Notes: generated by a model from the sequence alone, not told the origin. A DNA stretch of 64,000 bases from Aquabacterium sp. OR-4 (GCF_025290835.2 NZ_JAOCQD020000003.1:744001-808000), one strand, 5' to 3'; numbered from the stretch's first letter, positions 46,197-55,238 are shown. Program-made: numbers and translations.

Positions 46197-46854
46197 CGAG
46201 TTCTCCTGGGTTGCGGGCTGGCCGCGGCGCAGCGCTTGGGCTTGGGCTTAGGCTTGGGCTTGGGCTTGGGCTTGGGCTTGGGCTTGGGCTTGGGCTTGGG
46301 CTTGACGACGCGGCGGCCGGCGCGCCGCGCGATGGCTTGCGTCCAGGGGCTGCGCTCGACGCGGTGCGGGCCAGCGCTTCGTCTTGCGCCGGGTCGGGGC
46401 CCATCAGGCGCATGCAGTCTTCCAGCAGCGCATGCAGCTGGGCCACGCGTTCGGCGCCGATGCGCTCGTTGAATCCCAGCTGGGCGGCCTTCCAGGCGCG
46501 TTTGGCCTCGTTGCGCTTGGCCAGGCCCTCGGCCGTGAGCGAAAGCAGGCGCGAGCGGGCGTCGGCGCCGGGGCCCATCAGCACCCAGCCTTGGGCGATC
46601 AAGGGCTGCAGATTGCGGGTGAGGGTGGACGGCTCGAGGCCCATGTGCTGGGCCAGCACTGCCGGCTGCACCGGCGCCAGCGCAGCGATGTGGCTCAGCA
46701 GCGAGTACTGCGAGGTCTTGAGTCCGGTGCGGGGCAGCAGGTGGTTGTCGTAGAAGCGGCTGACCACGCGGTCGGCCTGGCGCAGGCGGAAGTTGCTGCA
46801 GCCTTGCGGGGTGGCGGGGTCGGCTGCGCCGGGCGGTTTGCGCTGCTGGGGCAT
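46189..46854 (-). CDS. MarR-family regulator with Ser-Pro repeat tail
   Basis: 221 residues. Winged HTH (about 25-150): L-L-P-R-T-G-L-K-T-S-Q-Y-S-L-L, recognition region L-A-Q-H-M-G-L-E-P-S-T-L-T-R-N-L, and wing D-A-R-S-R-L-L-S-L-T. The C-terminus is a run of Ser-Pro dipeptides produced by a GCTTGG hexamer repeat (46234-46304). ATG 46854 gives a standard MarR N-terminus. Divergent from a thioesterase gene, with paired direct repeats between them as a candidate binding site. Confidence 0.85.
   Translation of the reverse strand: MPQQRKPPGAADPATPQGCSNFRLRQADRVVSRFYDNHLLPRTGLKTSQYSLLSHIAALAPVQPAVLAQHMGLEPSTLTRNLQPLIAQGWVLMGPGADARSRLLSLTAEGLAKRNEAKRAWKAAQLGFNERIGAERVAQLHALLEDCMRLMGPDPAQDEALARTASSAAPGRKPSRGAPAAASSSPSPSPSPSPSPSPSPSLSPSPSAAPRPARNPGELDV
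46234..46304. repeat. GCTTGG hexamer tandem repeat, about 12 units
   Basis: Eleven full hexamers plus a partial one, with one variant unit (GCTTAG at 46246-46251). It codes for the Ser-Pro tail of the MarR protein and lies 38 bp before the MFS start. Hexamer changes keep the frame; other slippage would disturb the overlap with the MFS gene. Confidence 0.9.
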
Positions 46855-46916
46855 GGCGGGTTCCTGGGCAATGCCGTTCCGGCGGGCAAAGCCCGGCATG
46901 CGGCGTGGCTTATCAG

Positions 46917-46942
46917 TGTATCTACAATGAATGTATCTGCAA
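46917..46942. promoter_or_regulatory. Direct repeats in the MarR/thioesterase intergenic region
   Basis: TGTATCTACAA (46917-46927) and TGTATCTGCAA (46932-46942), period 15 bp, in the AT-richest part of the 104-bp divergent gap. Likely operator for the MarR protein and core promoter region of both genes. Binding is inference. Confidence 0.5.
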
Positions 46943-46958
46943 CTGATCAGGTGATGCC

Positions 46959-47525
46959 ATGAACCGTTCGAAAGACCTGCCGCCCGAAACGCTGGAAACC
47001 CTGGCCCGCTGGGAGGCCGACGAGGCCCGCGTGCGGGGCCTGCTGGCCGAACCCGGCGTGGCGCGCCGCGAGCAGCTGGCCGGCATGACCGGCATGGACA
47101 TGTTCGAGGCCATCGGCAGCGGCTGCCTGCCCTCGGTGCCGATCGGTGCGGCGATGGACTTCTGGCCGGTGGCCTACGAACGCGGCCAGTTCGTCTTTCA
47201 GGGGCGGCCGAGTGCACGCTTTTTGAACCCGCTGGGCACGATCCACGGCGGCTGGATCGCCACGCTGCTGGACTCGGCCGTGGCCTGTGCCGTGCACACC
47301 CTGCTGCCCGCCGACACCAGCTACACCACAGCCGAACTGAAGGTGAGCTACGTGCGTGCGCTGACGCTGGACGTGCCGCTGGTGCGCGCCGAGGGCAAGG
47401 TGATCAACAGCGGCCGCACCCTGGGCTTTGCCGAGGGCCGCCTGGTCGGGCCCGATGGCCGGCTGTATGCCCATGCCACCACCACCTGCGTGGTGCTGGG
47501 CGGTGGGCGCGCCAACGGCACCTGA
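46959..47525 (+). CDS. PaaI-type hotdog thioesterase
   Basis: 188 residues. The hotdog core has the signature N-P-L-G-T-I-H-G-G-W-I-A-T-L-L-D-S (about 88-104) with the catalytic acidic residue on the long helix, and a later strand Y-T-T-A-E-L-K-V-S-Y-V-R. An N-terminal helical extension of about 60 residues precedes it. Hydrolyses acyl-CoA thioesters. Divergent from a MarR regulator. Confidence 0.85.
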   Translation: MNRSKDLPPETLETLARWEADEARVRGLLAEPGVARREQLAGMTGMDMFEAIGSGCLPSVPIGAAMDFWPVAYERGQFVFQGRPSARFLNPLGTIHGGWIATLLDSAVACAVHTLLPADTSYTTAELKVSYVRALTLDVPLVRAEGKVINSGRTLGFAEGRLVGPDGRLYAHATTTCVVLGGGRANGT

Positions 47526-47538
47526 CAGTGGCCATGGG

Positions 47539-47564
47539 CCAGGGCCTATCGGTTCGGGCCCTGG
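47539..47564. terminator. Candidate stem-loop between thioesterase and recombinase genes
   Basis: CCAGGGCC (47539-47546) pairs with GGCCCTGG (47557-47564) across a 10-base loop, 14 bases after the thioesterase stop. No T-tract. The rest of this 122-bp convergent gap shows nothing recognisable. Confidence 0.4.
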
Positions 47565-47647
47565 TGCGAACCGGTGTGCCGGCCCGGTGGAAGGCGCCCC
47601 AAGTTGGATCGCACGCCGGGGAGGCATGCGCCGGTCATACGGATGCG

Positions 47648-48703
47648 TCACTCGGGCGCGTCGTGCGCGCGCTGCTGGGTGCGCAGGTAGCGCTGCATCA
47701 CTGCCGGGTCGCTCACGCCCAGCCAGGAGGCCACGGTGTCGGGCGCATGACCCAGCGCCAGCTGCCGCAGCGCAAAGCTGTGGCGCAGCCGGAATGATCC
47801 GCCCGCGGCACGCGACGGGATGTCGGCATCGGCCAGCACGGCACAGCCAGCCTCGTACTGCGCCACCTTGCCCCAGGGCTTGCCGGTGCGGGTGGAGGGC
47901 AGCAGCCAATCGCCCGGGATGCCCAGCTGCGCGCGCAGTCGCAGCCAGGCGGCCAGCACGCGCGCCGCCCAGGCCGCCAGCGGGGCCTCGTGAGTGGGGG
48001 CATTGCCGTTGGCCGGCACGCGCACCCACAGGCGCTGCGCGCAAGGGCTGCGCGGCGGCCTGATCAGCTCACCGTCGGGGGGCTGATCAGGCCAGGCGAG
48101 GTGGGCGCCGGCAGCGGCGTGCCGCAGCGACAGGGCCGCATCCACATCGCGACAGGTGAGTGCCCGGATATCACCTGGGCCCAGGCCTGCACCCAGTTGC
48201 AGGGCCGCGGCAGTGACGTTGCGCAGGTCTTGCCAACGCGCCAGGCGGTCGGCACGTGCGAGCTGGTGCTGGCAGCCGATGCTGCGCAGCAGCCGCCGGA
48301 CTTCGGGCGCGCTGAGGTGCTCGATGGTCTCGTTGTGGCGTGGCAAGTTGGCCAGGCGCACCTCGGGGCGGGCGGCCAGCAATTGATCGGCGGCGGTTCC
48401 GCCCCTGGGTGCGGTTGCGGACCAGGTTTGCACCCGACGCACCAGGCTCATCAGCCGCCAGGCATAGCGCGGCGTGAGCGATTCGCCCTTGGGCAGCATG
48501 GCCTCGCGCGCGGCCACAAAGGCGCCGAGCGCCACGCTGTCGAGCTGGGCCAGATCGCGCACAGGCGGTACTTGCCCCAGACACCAGTGCACCAGGGCGC
48601 CCCACATGGCCGAGTAGACGGCCTGCGATGAAGGGCGGTGCAGGCGCCCCAGTCGATGCTCTTCGGCGAGCCAGCGATCGAAAGTGGATTGAATTTCAAA
48701 CAT
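47648..48703 (-). CDS. Tyrosine recombinase/integrase-like protein lacking catalytic histidines
   Basis: 351 residues. N-terminal SAM-like core-binding region (about 1-110), then a catalytic-domain fold. Arg180 sits in G-L-G-P-G-D-I-R-A-L, Arg307 in R-L-R-H-S-F-A, and nucleophile Tyr339 in M-Q-R-Y-L-R. At the two usual His positions there are Phe304 and Val330 (L-G-V-S instead of L-G-H). Either an unusual recombinase subfamily or a DNA-binding derivative. ATG 48703 is preferred; the open frame to 48775 passes through an inverted repeat. Not flanked by obvious phage genes. Confidence 0.78.
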   Translation of the reverse strand: MFEIQSTFDRWLAEEHRLGRLHRPSSQAVYSAMWGALVHWCLGQVPPVRDLAQLDSVALGAFVAAREAMLPKGESLTPRYAWRLMSLVRRVQTWSATAPRGGTAADQLLAARPEVRLANLPRHNETIEHLSAPEVRRLLRSIGCQHQLARADRLARWQDLRNVTAAALQLGAGLGPGDIRALTCRDVDAALSLRHAAAGAHLAWPDQPPDGELIRPPRSPCAQRLWVRVPANGNAPTHEAPLAAWAARVLAAWLRLRAQLGIPGDWLLPSTRTGKPWGKVAQYEAGCAVLADADIPSRAAGGSFRLRHSFALRQLALGHAPDTVASWLGVSDPAVMQRYLRTQQRAHDAPE

Positions 48704-48706
48704 AAA

Positions 48707-48792
48707 TGAACTAACGGCTAAACAGCACTTAACTACTTCGGTCAACACCACGACCCAGCAAAGAGCATAGAACAAACCCGGCCGTTAGTTCA
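48707..48792. repeat. Perfect 12-bp inverted repeat flanking 62 bp, next to the recombinase
   Basis: TGAACTAACGGC (48707-48718) and GCCGTTAGTTCA (48781-48792). The left arm is 4 bp from the recombinase start codon. The enclosed 62 bp are markedly AT-richer than the genome and are not themselves palindromic. Could be a binding or crossover site for the recombinase, or a divergent promoter/operator. Confidence 0.7.
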
Positions 48793-48895
48793 CTTGTTCG
48801 TGGTCGCCTTCGCCCACTCCCTCTTGAATCTGGCGCCATCGCCAGCAACTATCCAACAGCCGCTGCCTCTGTCCGGCGTTTCGCCCGCCCCCGCC

Positions 48896-49228
48896 ATGCC
48901 CAGCACCCGCCCGAACCCACCGACCCTGCCGCCTGCCCTGCAGTCACTGGCCGCGATGGCCTTGCTGCTGGAGAAGCTCGAGCGCCAGCCGCGCAAGGCC
49001 AGCGCCACGCAGTACCGCCAGGTGGCCGCCCAGGTGCAGCGGCTGCTCGGCCAGGCGCAGCCCGGGCCGGCTTTCGAGCAGCTGCTGCAAACCCTGCCCG
49101 CGATGGCCGAGCTCTACGAGAACCTGCACTACGCACACGCCGGACTGTGCCGCGCGCCGCTGCAGCCCGCCCTGGATGCCGAGCTGTCGGCCGGCGCCGC
49201 CATCCGGCGCGCCCGCGGCATGGCCTGA
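48896..49228 (+). CDS. Small conserved-looking hypothetical protein beside the recombinase
   Basis: 110 residues, mainly helical and Leu/Gln/Ala-rich, with a probable coiled segment (about 20-60: A-M-A-L-L-L-E-K-L-E-R-Q-P) and Y-E-N-L-H-Y-A-H-A-G-L near residue 82. Family not recognised. Divergent from the recombinase and tail-to-tail with the LysR gene, the two stops being adjacent. The open frame extends up to TTG 48794, but ATG 48896 looks more natural. Codon use resembles its neighbours, so it is probably a real gene. Confidence 0.6.
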   Translation: MPSTRPNPPTLPPALQSLAAMALLLEKLERQPRKASATQYRQVAAQVQRLLGQAQPGPAFEQLLQTLPAMAELYENLHYAHAGLCRAPLQPALDAELSAGAAIRRARGMA

Positions 49229-50194
49229 TCAGCGCACGGCGGCGCGGCCGGCCGCCGCCTGCGCCACCTCGCGCAGACAGCCGATGAACTGCTCGGCCGC
49301 CGGCGCGCGCAGGCGCCCGCGCAAGGTGATCAGGCCCACCGGTGGCAGCTCGATCGGCACCGCCACCGGCAGCACCTTGGCCAGGCCCATCGCCGCAAAG
49401 TGTTCGGCCACCGAGCGCGCCCAGAAACCCACCGCACCCAGGTCGCACAGGCCGCTCAGCGTCACCAGAAACGAGGCCGTCTCGATCACGTCGGCCGGCG
49501 GCTGCAGCCGGTGCTTGTAGAACAGCTGGTTCAGCTTGATGCGTGACGAGGCCCAGGCCGGTGGCATCACCCACGGCAGGCCGGCCAGATCGGCCCAGCG
49601 CACGCGGCTGCGCCCGGCCAGCGGGTGCTGCGGCGCCACCACGATGCACATCGCCTCGGCGTAGAACGCCTCGGTTTCCAGGTCGGGCGCGGCATAGCCG
49701 GGCTCCAGCCGGCTGACCAGCAGATCAAGCTCGCCCTCGCGCAGGCGCGGCAGCAGCCGGGTCAGGTCGCCCTCTTCCACGGCCAGCGTGGTTTGCGCCG
49801 AGCGCGCCTTCATCACTGCCACGGCCTGCATCAGCAGCACCGGTGTGGCCACCACCATCGCGCCCACCCGCACCCGGCCGGCCGCGCCGCTGGCCACGGC
49901 CTGCAGCTCTTCGCGCGTGCGCTCGAGGTCGGCCAGCACCGAGCGCGCAAAACGCACCACCGTCGCGCCATACGCGGTGGGCTCGGTGCCGCGCGTGCTG
50001 CGCACGAACAGCGGCAGATCGAACAGGCGCTCCACCTCGACCAGGGTCTTGCTCACCGCCGGCTGGGTCAGCGACAGGTACTCCGACGCCCGGCCCAGGT
50101 GGCGAAACTGGTCCAGCGCCAGCAGCAGCTGCAAGTGCTTGAGCTTGAGGTTCGAGCGCAGCAGGCGCTCCACCCGGGCGTCGGTCTTGGTCAT
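49229..50194 (-). CDS. LysR-family transcriptional regulator
   Basis: 321 residues: HTH (L-K-H-L-Q-L-L-L-A-L-D-Q-F-R-H-L-G-R-A-S-E-Y-L as the opening helices, then T-Q-P-A-V-S-K-T-L) and a periplasmic-binding-type effector domain. The HTH wording is typical of the GbpR-like subgroup that controls sugar-acid operons. Divergent from the hexarate operon with about 110 bp between starts, so it is its likely activator. ATG 50194 chosen over GTG 50221. Confidence 0.88.
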   Translation of the reverse strand: MTKTDARVERLLRSNLKLKHLQLLLALDQFRHLGRASEYLSLTQPAVSKTLVEVERLFDLPLFVRSTRGTEPTAYGATVVRFARSVLADLERTREELQAVASGAAGRVRVGAMVVATPVLLMQAVAVMKARSAQTTLAVEEGDLTRLLPRLREGELDLLVSRLEPGYAAPDLETEAFYAEAMCIVVAPQHPLAGRSRVRWADLAGLPWVMPPAWASSRIKLNQLFYKHRLQPPADVIETASFLVTLSGLCDLGAVGFWARSVAEHFAAMGLAKVLPVAVPIELPPVGLITLRGRLRAPAAEQFIGCLREVAQAAAGRAAVR

Positions 50195-50305
50195 GTCAAA
50201 AACGGCAACAAGCCTGTCCACTTCTTCATTGGACGGCGATGTTAGGCCAACGCATCATGCGCGCCACTCGGTGCCCAGACACCGCGACCTCCGGAGACAC
50301 AACCC

Positions 50306-51286
50306 ATGCGCCATCCCCGCCTCACCCGCCGCCAGTTCGGGCTCTCGTCACTGGCCGCCGCCGTGCCCTCGCTGGGCCTGGCCTCCACCTACCCTGACCG
50401 GCCCATCACCTTCATCTGCCCCTGGCCCGCCGGCGGCACGGCCGACACGCTGATGCGCGCCCTGTGCACCGCCGCCGCCAAGCCGCTGGGCCAGCCGGTG
50501 GTGGTGGAGAACAAGGCCGGCGCCTCCGGCATGCTGGGCCTGAAGGCCCTGGCCAGCGCCAGGCCCGATGGCCACACCATCGGCCAGGTGCCGATCTCGC
50601 TGACCCGCTTTGCGCAGCTGGGCACGGTGCAGCTCGATCCGATGAAAGACCTCACCTACCTGGCCCGCGTGTCGGGCCAGACCTTCGGCATCGCGGTGCG
50701 CGCCGACAGTCCGTACAAGACACTGAAGGAGCTGGTGGCCGCGGCCAAGGCGGCGCCGGGCAAGATCACCTACGCATCGGCCGGCATCGGCGGCGCCACG
50801 CATGTGGGCATGGAGGAGTTCGCGCACACCGCCGGCGTGCAGTTCAACCACATCCCCTACAAGGGTGGTGCCCCGGCGCTGCAAGACCTGCTGGGCGGCC
50901 AGGTGGACGCGCTGGCCGACAGCAGCAGCTGGGCACCGCATGTCAAGGCCGGCAAGCTGCGCCTGCTGGGCACCTGGGGCGCGCGGCGCACGGTCGACTT
51001 TCCCGACGCACCCACGCTCAAGGAGCTGGGCTGGGACGTGGTGGTCGATGCTCCCAACGGCATCGGCGCGCCCAGGGGCCTGGAGCCGGCCGTCGAGAAG
51101 CGCCTGCGCGAGGCCTTCAAGGCCGCGGCCAACAGCGCCGAGTTTCTGGCCGCCTGCGACAAAATCGACGCCCCGCCGATGTACCTGGACGGCCCCGACT
51201 ACGCGGCCTACATCGCCGCCACCTACAAGCGCGACACGCAGCTGATTGAACGCCTCAAGCTGCGCGAGCTGCTGGCCAAGGGCTGA
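50306..51286 (+). CDS. Tripartite tricarboxylate transporter (Bug-type) substrate-binding protein
   Basis: 326 residues. Tat-like leader (T-R-R-Q-F-G-L-S-S-L-A) and the Bug-family motifs Y-P-D-R-P-I-T-F-I-C-P-W-P-A-G-G (about 29-44), V-V-E-N-K-A-G-A-S-G and Y-K-G-G-A-P-A-L-Q-D-L-L-G-G. Binds carboxylated solutes in the periplasm. No TctA/TctB membrane genes are adjacent, which is usual for Bug proteins. First gene of the hexarate operon, so a sugar diacid such as galactarate is the likely ligand. Confidence 0.88.
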   Translation: MRHPRLTRRQFGLSSLAAAVPSLGLASTYPDRPITFICPWPAGGTADTLMRALCTAAAKPLGQPVVVENKAGASGMLGLKALASARPDGHTIGQVPISLTRFAQLGTVQLDPMKDLTYLARVSGQTFGIAVRADSPYKTLKELVAAAKAAPGKITYASAGIGGATHVGMEEFAHTAGVQFNHIPYKGGAPALQDLLGGQVDALADSSSWAPHVKAGKLRLLGTWGARRTVDFPDAPTLKELGWDVVVDAPNGIGAPRGLEPAVEKRLREAFKAAANSAEFLAACDKIDAPPMYLDGPDYAAYIAATYKRDTQLIERLKLRELLAKG

Positions 51287-51287
51287 C

Positions 51288-52805
51288 ATGTCTCCATTGA
51301 TCCGCCTGCACCCGCACGACAACGTGCTGGTGGTGCGCCACCCGCTGGCACTCGGCCAGGAGCTGCCGGATTTCGGCCTGAAGCTCAAGGCCCAGGTGCC
51401 CGCCGGCCACAAGATCGCCGCGTGCCGCATTGCCGCCGGCGAGCATGTGCGCAAGTACAACGTGGTGATCGGCGCCGCCACGCGCGAGATCGCGCCCGGC
51501 GAGCATGTGCACGGCCACAACCTGGCCCTGGTGGACGAGTACCGCGACCCCGGCTTCGGGCTGGATGTGAAGCCGGTCGACTTTGTGCCGGCAGCGCAGC
51601 GCGCCCGCTTCATGGGTTACCAGCGGCCCAACGGCCGGGTCGGCACGCGCAACTTCATCGCGCTGATCAGCACGGTGAACTGCTCGGCCACGGCCATCCA
51701 CCAGGCCGCGGCCCACTTCACGCCCGAGCGCCTGGCGGCCTACCCCCACATCGACGGCGTGGCCGCCTTTGCGCAGACCAGCGGTTGCGGCATGTCCAGC
51801 CCCAGCGAGCACTTCGACCTGCTGCGCCGGACCATCGCCGGCTACGCCACGCATGCCAATGTGGCCGCGGCGCTGATCGTGGGCCTGGGCTGCGAGCGCA
51901 ACCAGGTGGCCGATCTGATCGCCACCCAGGGCCTGGGCGATCAGCCGCAGATCCGCAGCTTCGTGATGCAGGATTCGGGCGGCACCCGCGCCACCGTGGC
52001 CGCCCTGGTGGCCGCCATCGAGGCCATGCTGCCCGCCGCCAACGATGTGCGCCGCGTGCCCTGCAGCGCCGAGCACCTGATGATCGGCACCGAATGCGGT
52101 GGCTCCGACGGCTTCTCGGGCATTGGCGCCAACCCGGCGCTGGGCGCGGCGATGGACCTGCTGGTGCGCCACGGCGGCACCGCCATCCTCAGCGAGACGC
52201 CCGAGATCCATGGCGTCGAGTTCATGCTCACCCGCCGCGCCATCAGCCCGGCCGTGGGCCAGAAGCTGCTGGACCGCCTGGCCTGGTGGGCCGAGTACAC
52301 GCGCGGCCACAACGCGCAGTTCAACGGCGTGGTCGGCGCCGGCAACCAGGCCGGCGGCCTGGCCAACATCTTTGAAAAGAGCCTGGGCTCGGCCATGAAG
52401 GGCGGCACCACGCCGCTGATGGCCGTCTACCACTACGCCGAGCCGATCACCCAGCACGGCTTCGTGTTCATGGACTCGCCCGGCTACGACCCGGTGGCCA
52501 CCACCGGCCAGATCGCCAGCGGCGCCAACCTGATCTGCTTCACCACCGGGCGCGGCAGCATGTTCGGCAGCAAGCCCGCGCCCACCCTCAAGCTGGCCAG
52601 CAACACGCCGATGTTCACGCGCCTTGAAGAAGACATGGACATCAACTGCGGCCTGGTGATCGACGGCGACTGCGACATCCAGCAGATGGGCCAGCGCATC
52701 TTCGAGCACATCCTGCGCACCGCCAGTGGCGAGCGCACCAAGAGCGAGCTGCTGGGCCTGGGCGACCACGAGTTCGTGCCCTGGCACCTGGGGATCGTGT
52801 CCTGA
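51288..52805 (+). CDS. Galactarate/altronate dehydratase (GarD/UxaA family)
   Basis: 505 residues: N-terminal SAF domain (about 1-80), then the UxaA catalytic part opened by G-Y-Q-R-P-N-G-R-V-G-T-R-N, with conserved Cys in V-N-C-S-A-T, S-G-C-G and T-E-C-G-G-S-D-G-F-S-G. Removes water from galactarate or altronate to give a keto-deoxy sugar acid. The downstream GarL-type aldolase favours galactarate or a related hexarate. It starts one base after the binding-protein stop. Confidence 0.88.
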   Translation: MSPLIRLHPHDNVLVVRHPLALGQELPDFGLKLKAQVPAGHKIAACRIAAGEHVRKYNVVIGAATREIAPGEHVHGHNLALVDEYRDPGFGLDVKPVDFVPAAQRARFMGYQRPNGRVGTRNFIALISTVNCSATAIHQAAAHFTPERLAAYPHIDGVAAFAQTSGCGMSSPSEHFDLLRRTIAGYATHANVAAALIVGLGCERNQVADLIATQGLGDQPQIRSFVMQDSGGTRATVAALVAAIEAMLPAANDVRRVPCSAEHLMIGTECGGSDGFSGIGANPALGAAMDLLVRHGGTAILSETPEIHGVEFMLTRRAISPAVGQKLLDRLAWWAEYTRGHNAQFNGVVGAGNQAGGLANIFEKSLGSAMKGGTTPLMAVYHYAEPITQHGFVFMDSPGYDPVATTGQIASGANLICFTTGRGSMFGSKPAPTLKLASNTPMFTRLEEDMDINCGLVIDGDCDIQQMGQRIFEHILRTASGERTKSELLGLGDHEFVPWHLGIVS

Positions 52806-52824
52806 TCTCACCTTCTGCATAGCC

Positions 52825-54315
52825 ATGACCCTCACCCTGACCCGCACCGACCTGATCCGCACCCGCCACCTCATCGCCGGCCGGTGGGTGGACAACCGCG
52901 AGGGCCGCGAAGGCGCGCGCCTGGCGGTCACCAACCCGGCCGACGGATCGCTGATCACCGAGGTGGCCGACGGCGGCGCCGCCGACGCCCAGGCCGCCGC
53001 CGATGCCGCGCACGCAGCCTTCGCCGGCTGGCGCGCCACGCCGGCCAAGGCGCGCGCGGCCATCGTGCGCAAGTGGCACGACCTGATCCAGGCCCATGCC
53101 CAGGATCTGGGCCGGCTGATCAGCCTGGAGCAGGGCAAGCCGCTGGCCGAAGGCCTGGGCGAGGTGCAGTACGCTGCGAGTTATGTGCAGTGGTTTGCCG
53201 AACAGGCCACGCGCAGCAATGGCGAGCTGATTCCCGCGCCGGTGAGCGGCCGGCGCATGCTGGCCATGCCCGAGCCGGTGGGCGTGGTGGCCGTGATCAC
53301 GCCGTGGAACTTTCCGGCCGCGATGATCGCCCGCAAGATCGCGCCGGCCCTGGCCGCCGGCTGCACCGTGCTGGCCAAGCCGGCCGAAGACACACCGCTC
53401 ACCGCGCTGGCGCTGGCGCTGCTGGCGCACGAGGCCGGCCTGCCCGCCGGCGTGCTGAACGTGGTGAGCGCCTCGCGCGAGCAAACCCCGGCGGTGGTGG
53501 ACGCCTGGCTGGCCGATCAGCGCGTGCGCAAGCTCAGCTTCACCGGCAGCACGCCGGTGGGCATGCACCTGGCGCGCGCCTCGGCCGCCACGCTCAAGAA
53601 GCTGAGCCTCGAGCTGGGCGGCAACGCGCCCTTCATCGTGTTCGAGGACGCCGAGCTCGACACCGCAGTGGATGGCCTGATGGCCGCCAAGTTCCGCAAT
53701 GGCGGCCAGACCTGCGTCTGCCCCAACCGCGTGTATGTGCACGAGGCCGTGCACGACGCCTTCGTGCAGAAGCTGGCCGCCCGCGTGGCCGCGCTGAAGG
53801 TGGGCCCGGCCAGTGAGCCCGCCTCGCAGATCGGCCCGATGATCAACGCCCGTGCGGTGGACAAGATCGAGCGCCACGTGGCCGATGCCGTGGCCAAGGG
53901 CGCCCGCGTGCTGGTGGGTGGCACGCGCCTGCAGGGCCCCGGCCTGGCCAGCCCGAACTACTACGCCCCCACCGTGCTGGTGGATGCCACGCCGGCCATG
54001 GACTGCGCCTGCGAAGAAACCTTCGGCCCGGTGGTGCCGGTCACGCGCTTTGCCAGCGAGGCCGAGGTGATCGCCCAGGCCAATGCCACGCCCTACGGCC
54101 TGGCCGCCTACTTCTACACCCAGGACCTGCGCCGCATCCACCGCGTGACCGACGCACTGGAAGCCGGCATCGTGGGTGTCAACGAGGGCGCACTGGCCGC
54201 CGAGGCCGCGCCCTTCGGCGGCGTCAAGCACTCGGGCTACGGCCGCGAGGGCTCGGTGCACGGGCTCGAGGACTACCAGCACATCAAGTACGTCTGCCAG
54301 GGCAACCTGCAGTGA
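52825..54315 (+). CDS. NAD(P)-dependent aldehyde dehydrogenase (GabD-like)
   Basis: 496 residues: cofactor motif T-P-W-N-F-P (about 153), F-T-G-S-T-P-V-G (about 238), catalytic Glu in L-E-L-G-G-N-A-P-F and nucleophilic Cys in G-G-Q-T-C-V-C. Similar to succinate- and 2-oxoglutarate-semialdehyde dehydrogenases. In this operon it may oxidise the semialdehyde product of hexarate breakdown (tartronate or 2-oxoglutarate semialdehyde); which one is inference. Confidence 0.9.
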   Translation: MTLTLTRTDLIRTRHLIAGRWVDNREGREGARLAVTNPADGSLITEVADGGAADAQAAADAAHAAFAGWRATPAKARAAIVRKWHDLIQAHAQDLGRLISLEQGKPLAEGLGEVQYAASYVQWFAEQATRSNGELIPAPVSGRRMLAMPEPVGVVAVITPWNFPAAMIARKIAPALAAGCTVLAKPAEDTPLTALALALLAHEAGLPAGVLNVVSASREQTPAVVDAWLADQRVRKLSFTGSTPVGMHLARASAATLKKLSLELGGNAPFIVFEDAELDTAVDGLMAAKFRNGGQTCVCPNRVYVHEAVHDAFVQKLAARVAALKVGPASEPASQIGPMINARAVDKIERHVADAVAKGARVLVGGTRLQGPGLASPNYYAPTVLVDATPAMDCACEETFGPVVPVTRFASEAEVIAQANATPYGLAAYFYTQDLRRIHRVTDALEAGIVGVNEGALAAEAAPFGGVKHSGYGREGSVHGLEDYQHIKYVCQGNLQ

Positions 54316-54437
54316 CGCAGGCTGCGCCTGCACGCCGCGGGCCCCGCCGCCCCTAACATCGGCGGCCACGGCCGGTGCGGCAGGCAAGCCGCCGCCGCCG
54401 GCACTGCCGCCTTGCCCGAACACCGGAGACCGAGCCC

Positions 54438-55238
54438 ATGAGCAACCCCTTCAAGACCGCCATCACCAGCGGCCGGCAGCAGGTCGGCCTGTGGCTGTCG
54501 CTGGCCGACCCGTATGCCACCGAGCTGTGCGCCACCGCCGGCTTCGAGTGGCTGCTGATCGACGGCGAGCATGCGCCCAACGATGTGCGCAGCATCCTGC
54601 ACGCGCTGCAGGCTGCCGCGCCCTACGGCAGCCACCCGGTGGTGCGCGTGGTGCAGGGCGAGACCGCACTGATCAAGCAGGTGCTGGACATCGGCGCCAA
54701 GACCATCCTGGTGCCGATGGTCGACACCGCCGAGCAGGCCACCGCCATGGCCCGCGCGATGCGCTACCCGCCCCAGGGCCACCGCGGCGTGGGCGCGGCC
54801 GTGGCCCGCGTGTCGCAGTGGGGCGCGCGCACCAACTACCTCGACGAGGCCAACGACGAGGTGTGCCTGCTGGTGCAGGCCGAGACCGCCACCGCGCTGG
54901 GCAACCTGGAAGCCATTTGCGCGGTGGACGGCGTGGACGGCGTGTTCATCGGCCCGGCCGACCTGGCCGCGTCGATGGGCCACCGCGGCAACCCCGGTCA
55001 CCCCGAGGTGCAGGCTGCCATCGACGGCGCCATCCGCCGCATCACCGCGGCCGGCAAGGCCGCCGGCACCCTCACCAGCGACATCGCCGCAGGCCAGCGC
55101 TACCTGGCGCTCGGCGCCCGCTTCGTGGCCGTGGGCATCGACACCAGCCTGCTGGCCCAGGCCACGCGCACGCTGGCGCGCACGTTCGGGCTGGGCGGCG
55201 CCCCGGTGGCGCCGGCCGCGGGCAGCGGGCCCTACTGA
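54438..55238 (+). CDS. HpcH/HpaI-family aldolase (GarL-like)
   Basis: 266 residues of the class II pyruvate-aldolase fold: [12 protein letters not shown] (metal/base His), [28 protein letters not shown], and [16 protein letters not shown]. Metal-dependent cleavage of keto-deoxy sugar acids into pyruvate plus an aldehyde. With the dehydratase it completes a galactarate-type pathway. Its stop abuts the convergent Nudix stop. Confidence 0.9.
   Translation: MSNPFKTAITSGRQQVGLWLSLADPYATELCATAGFEWLLIDGEHAPNDVRSILHALQAAAPYGSHPVVRVVQGETALIKQVLDIGAKTILVPMVDTAEQATAMARAMRYPPQGHRGVGAAVARVSQWGARTNYLDEANDEVCLLVQAETATALGNLEAICAVDGVDGVFIGPADLAASMGHRGNPGHPEVQAAIDGAIRRITAAGKAAGTLTSDIAAGQRYLALGARFVAVGIDTSLLAQATRTLARTFGLGGAPVAPAAGSGPY

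Noticed and set aside
48707-48792. Integron attC recombination site
   Set aside because: The outer bases resemble attC core sites (CTAAC and GTTAG), but each consensus half has a mismatch and the enclosed 62 bp do not form the required inner stem.
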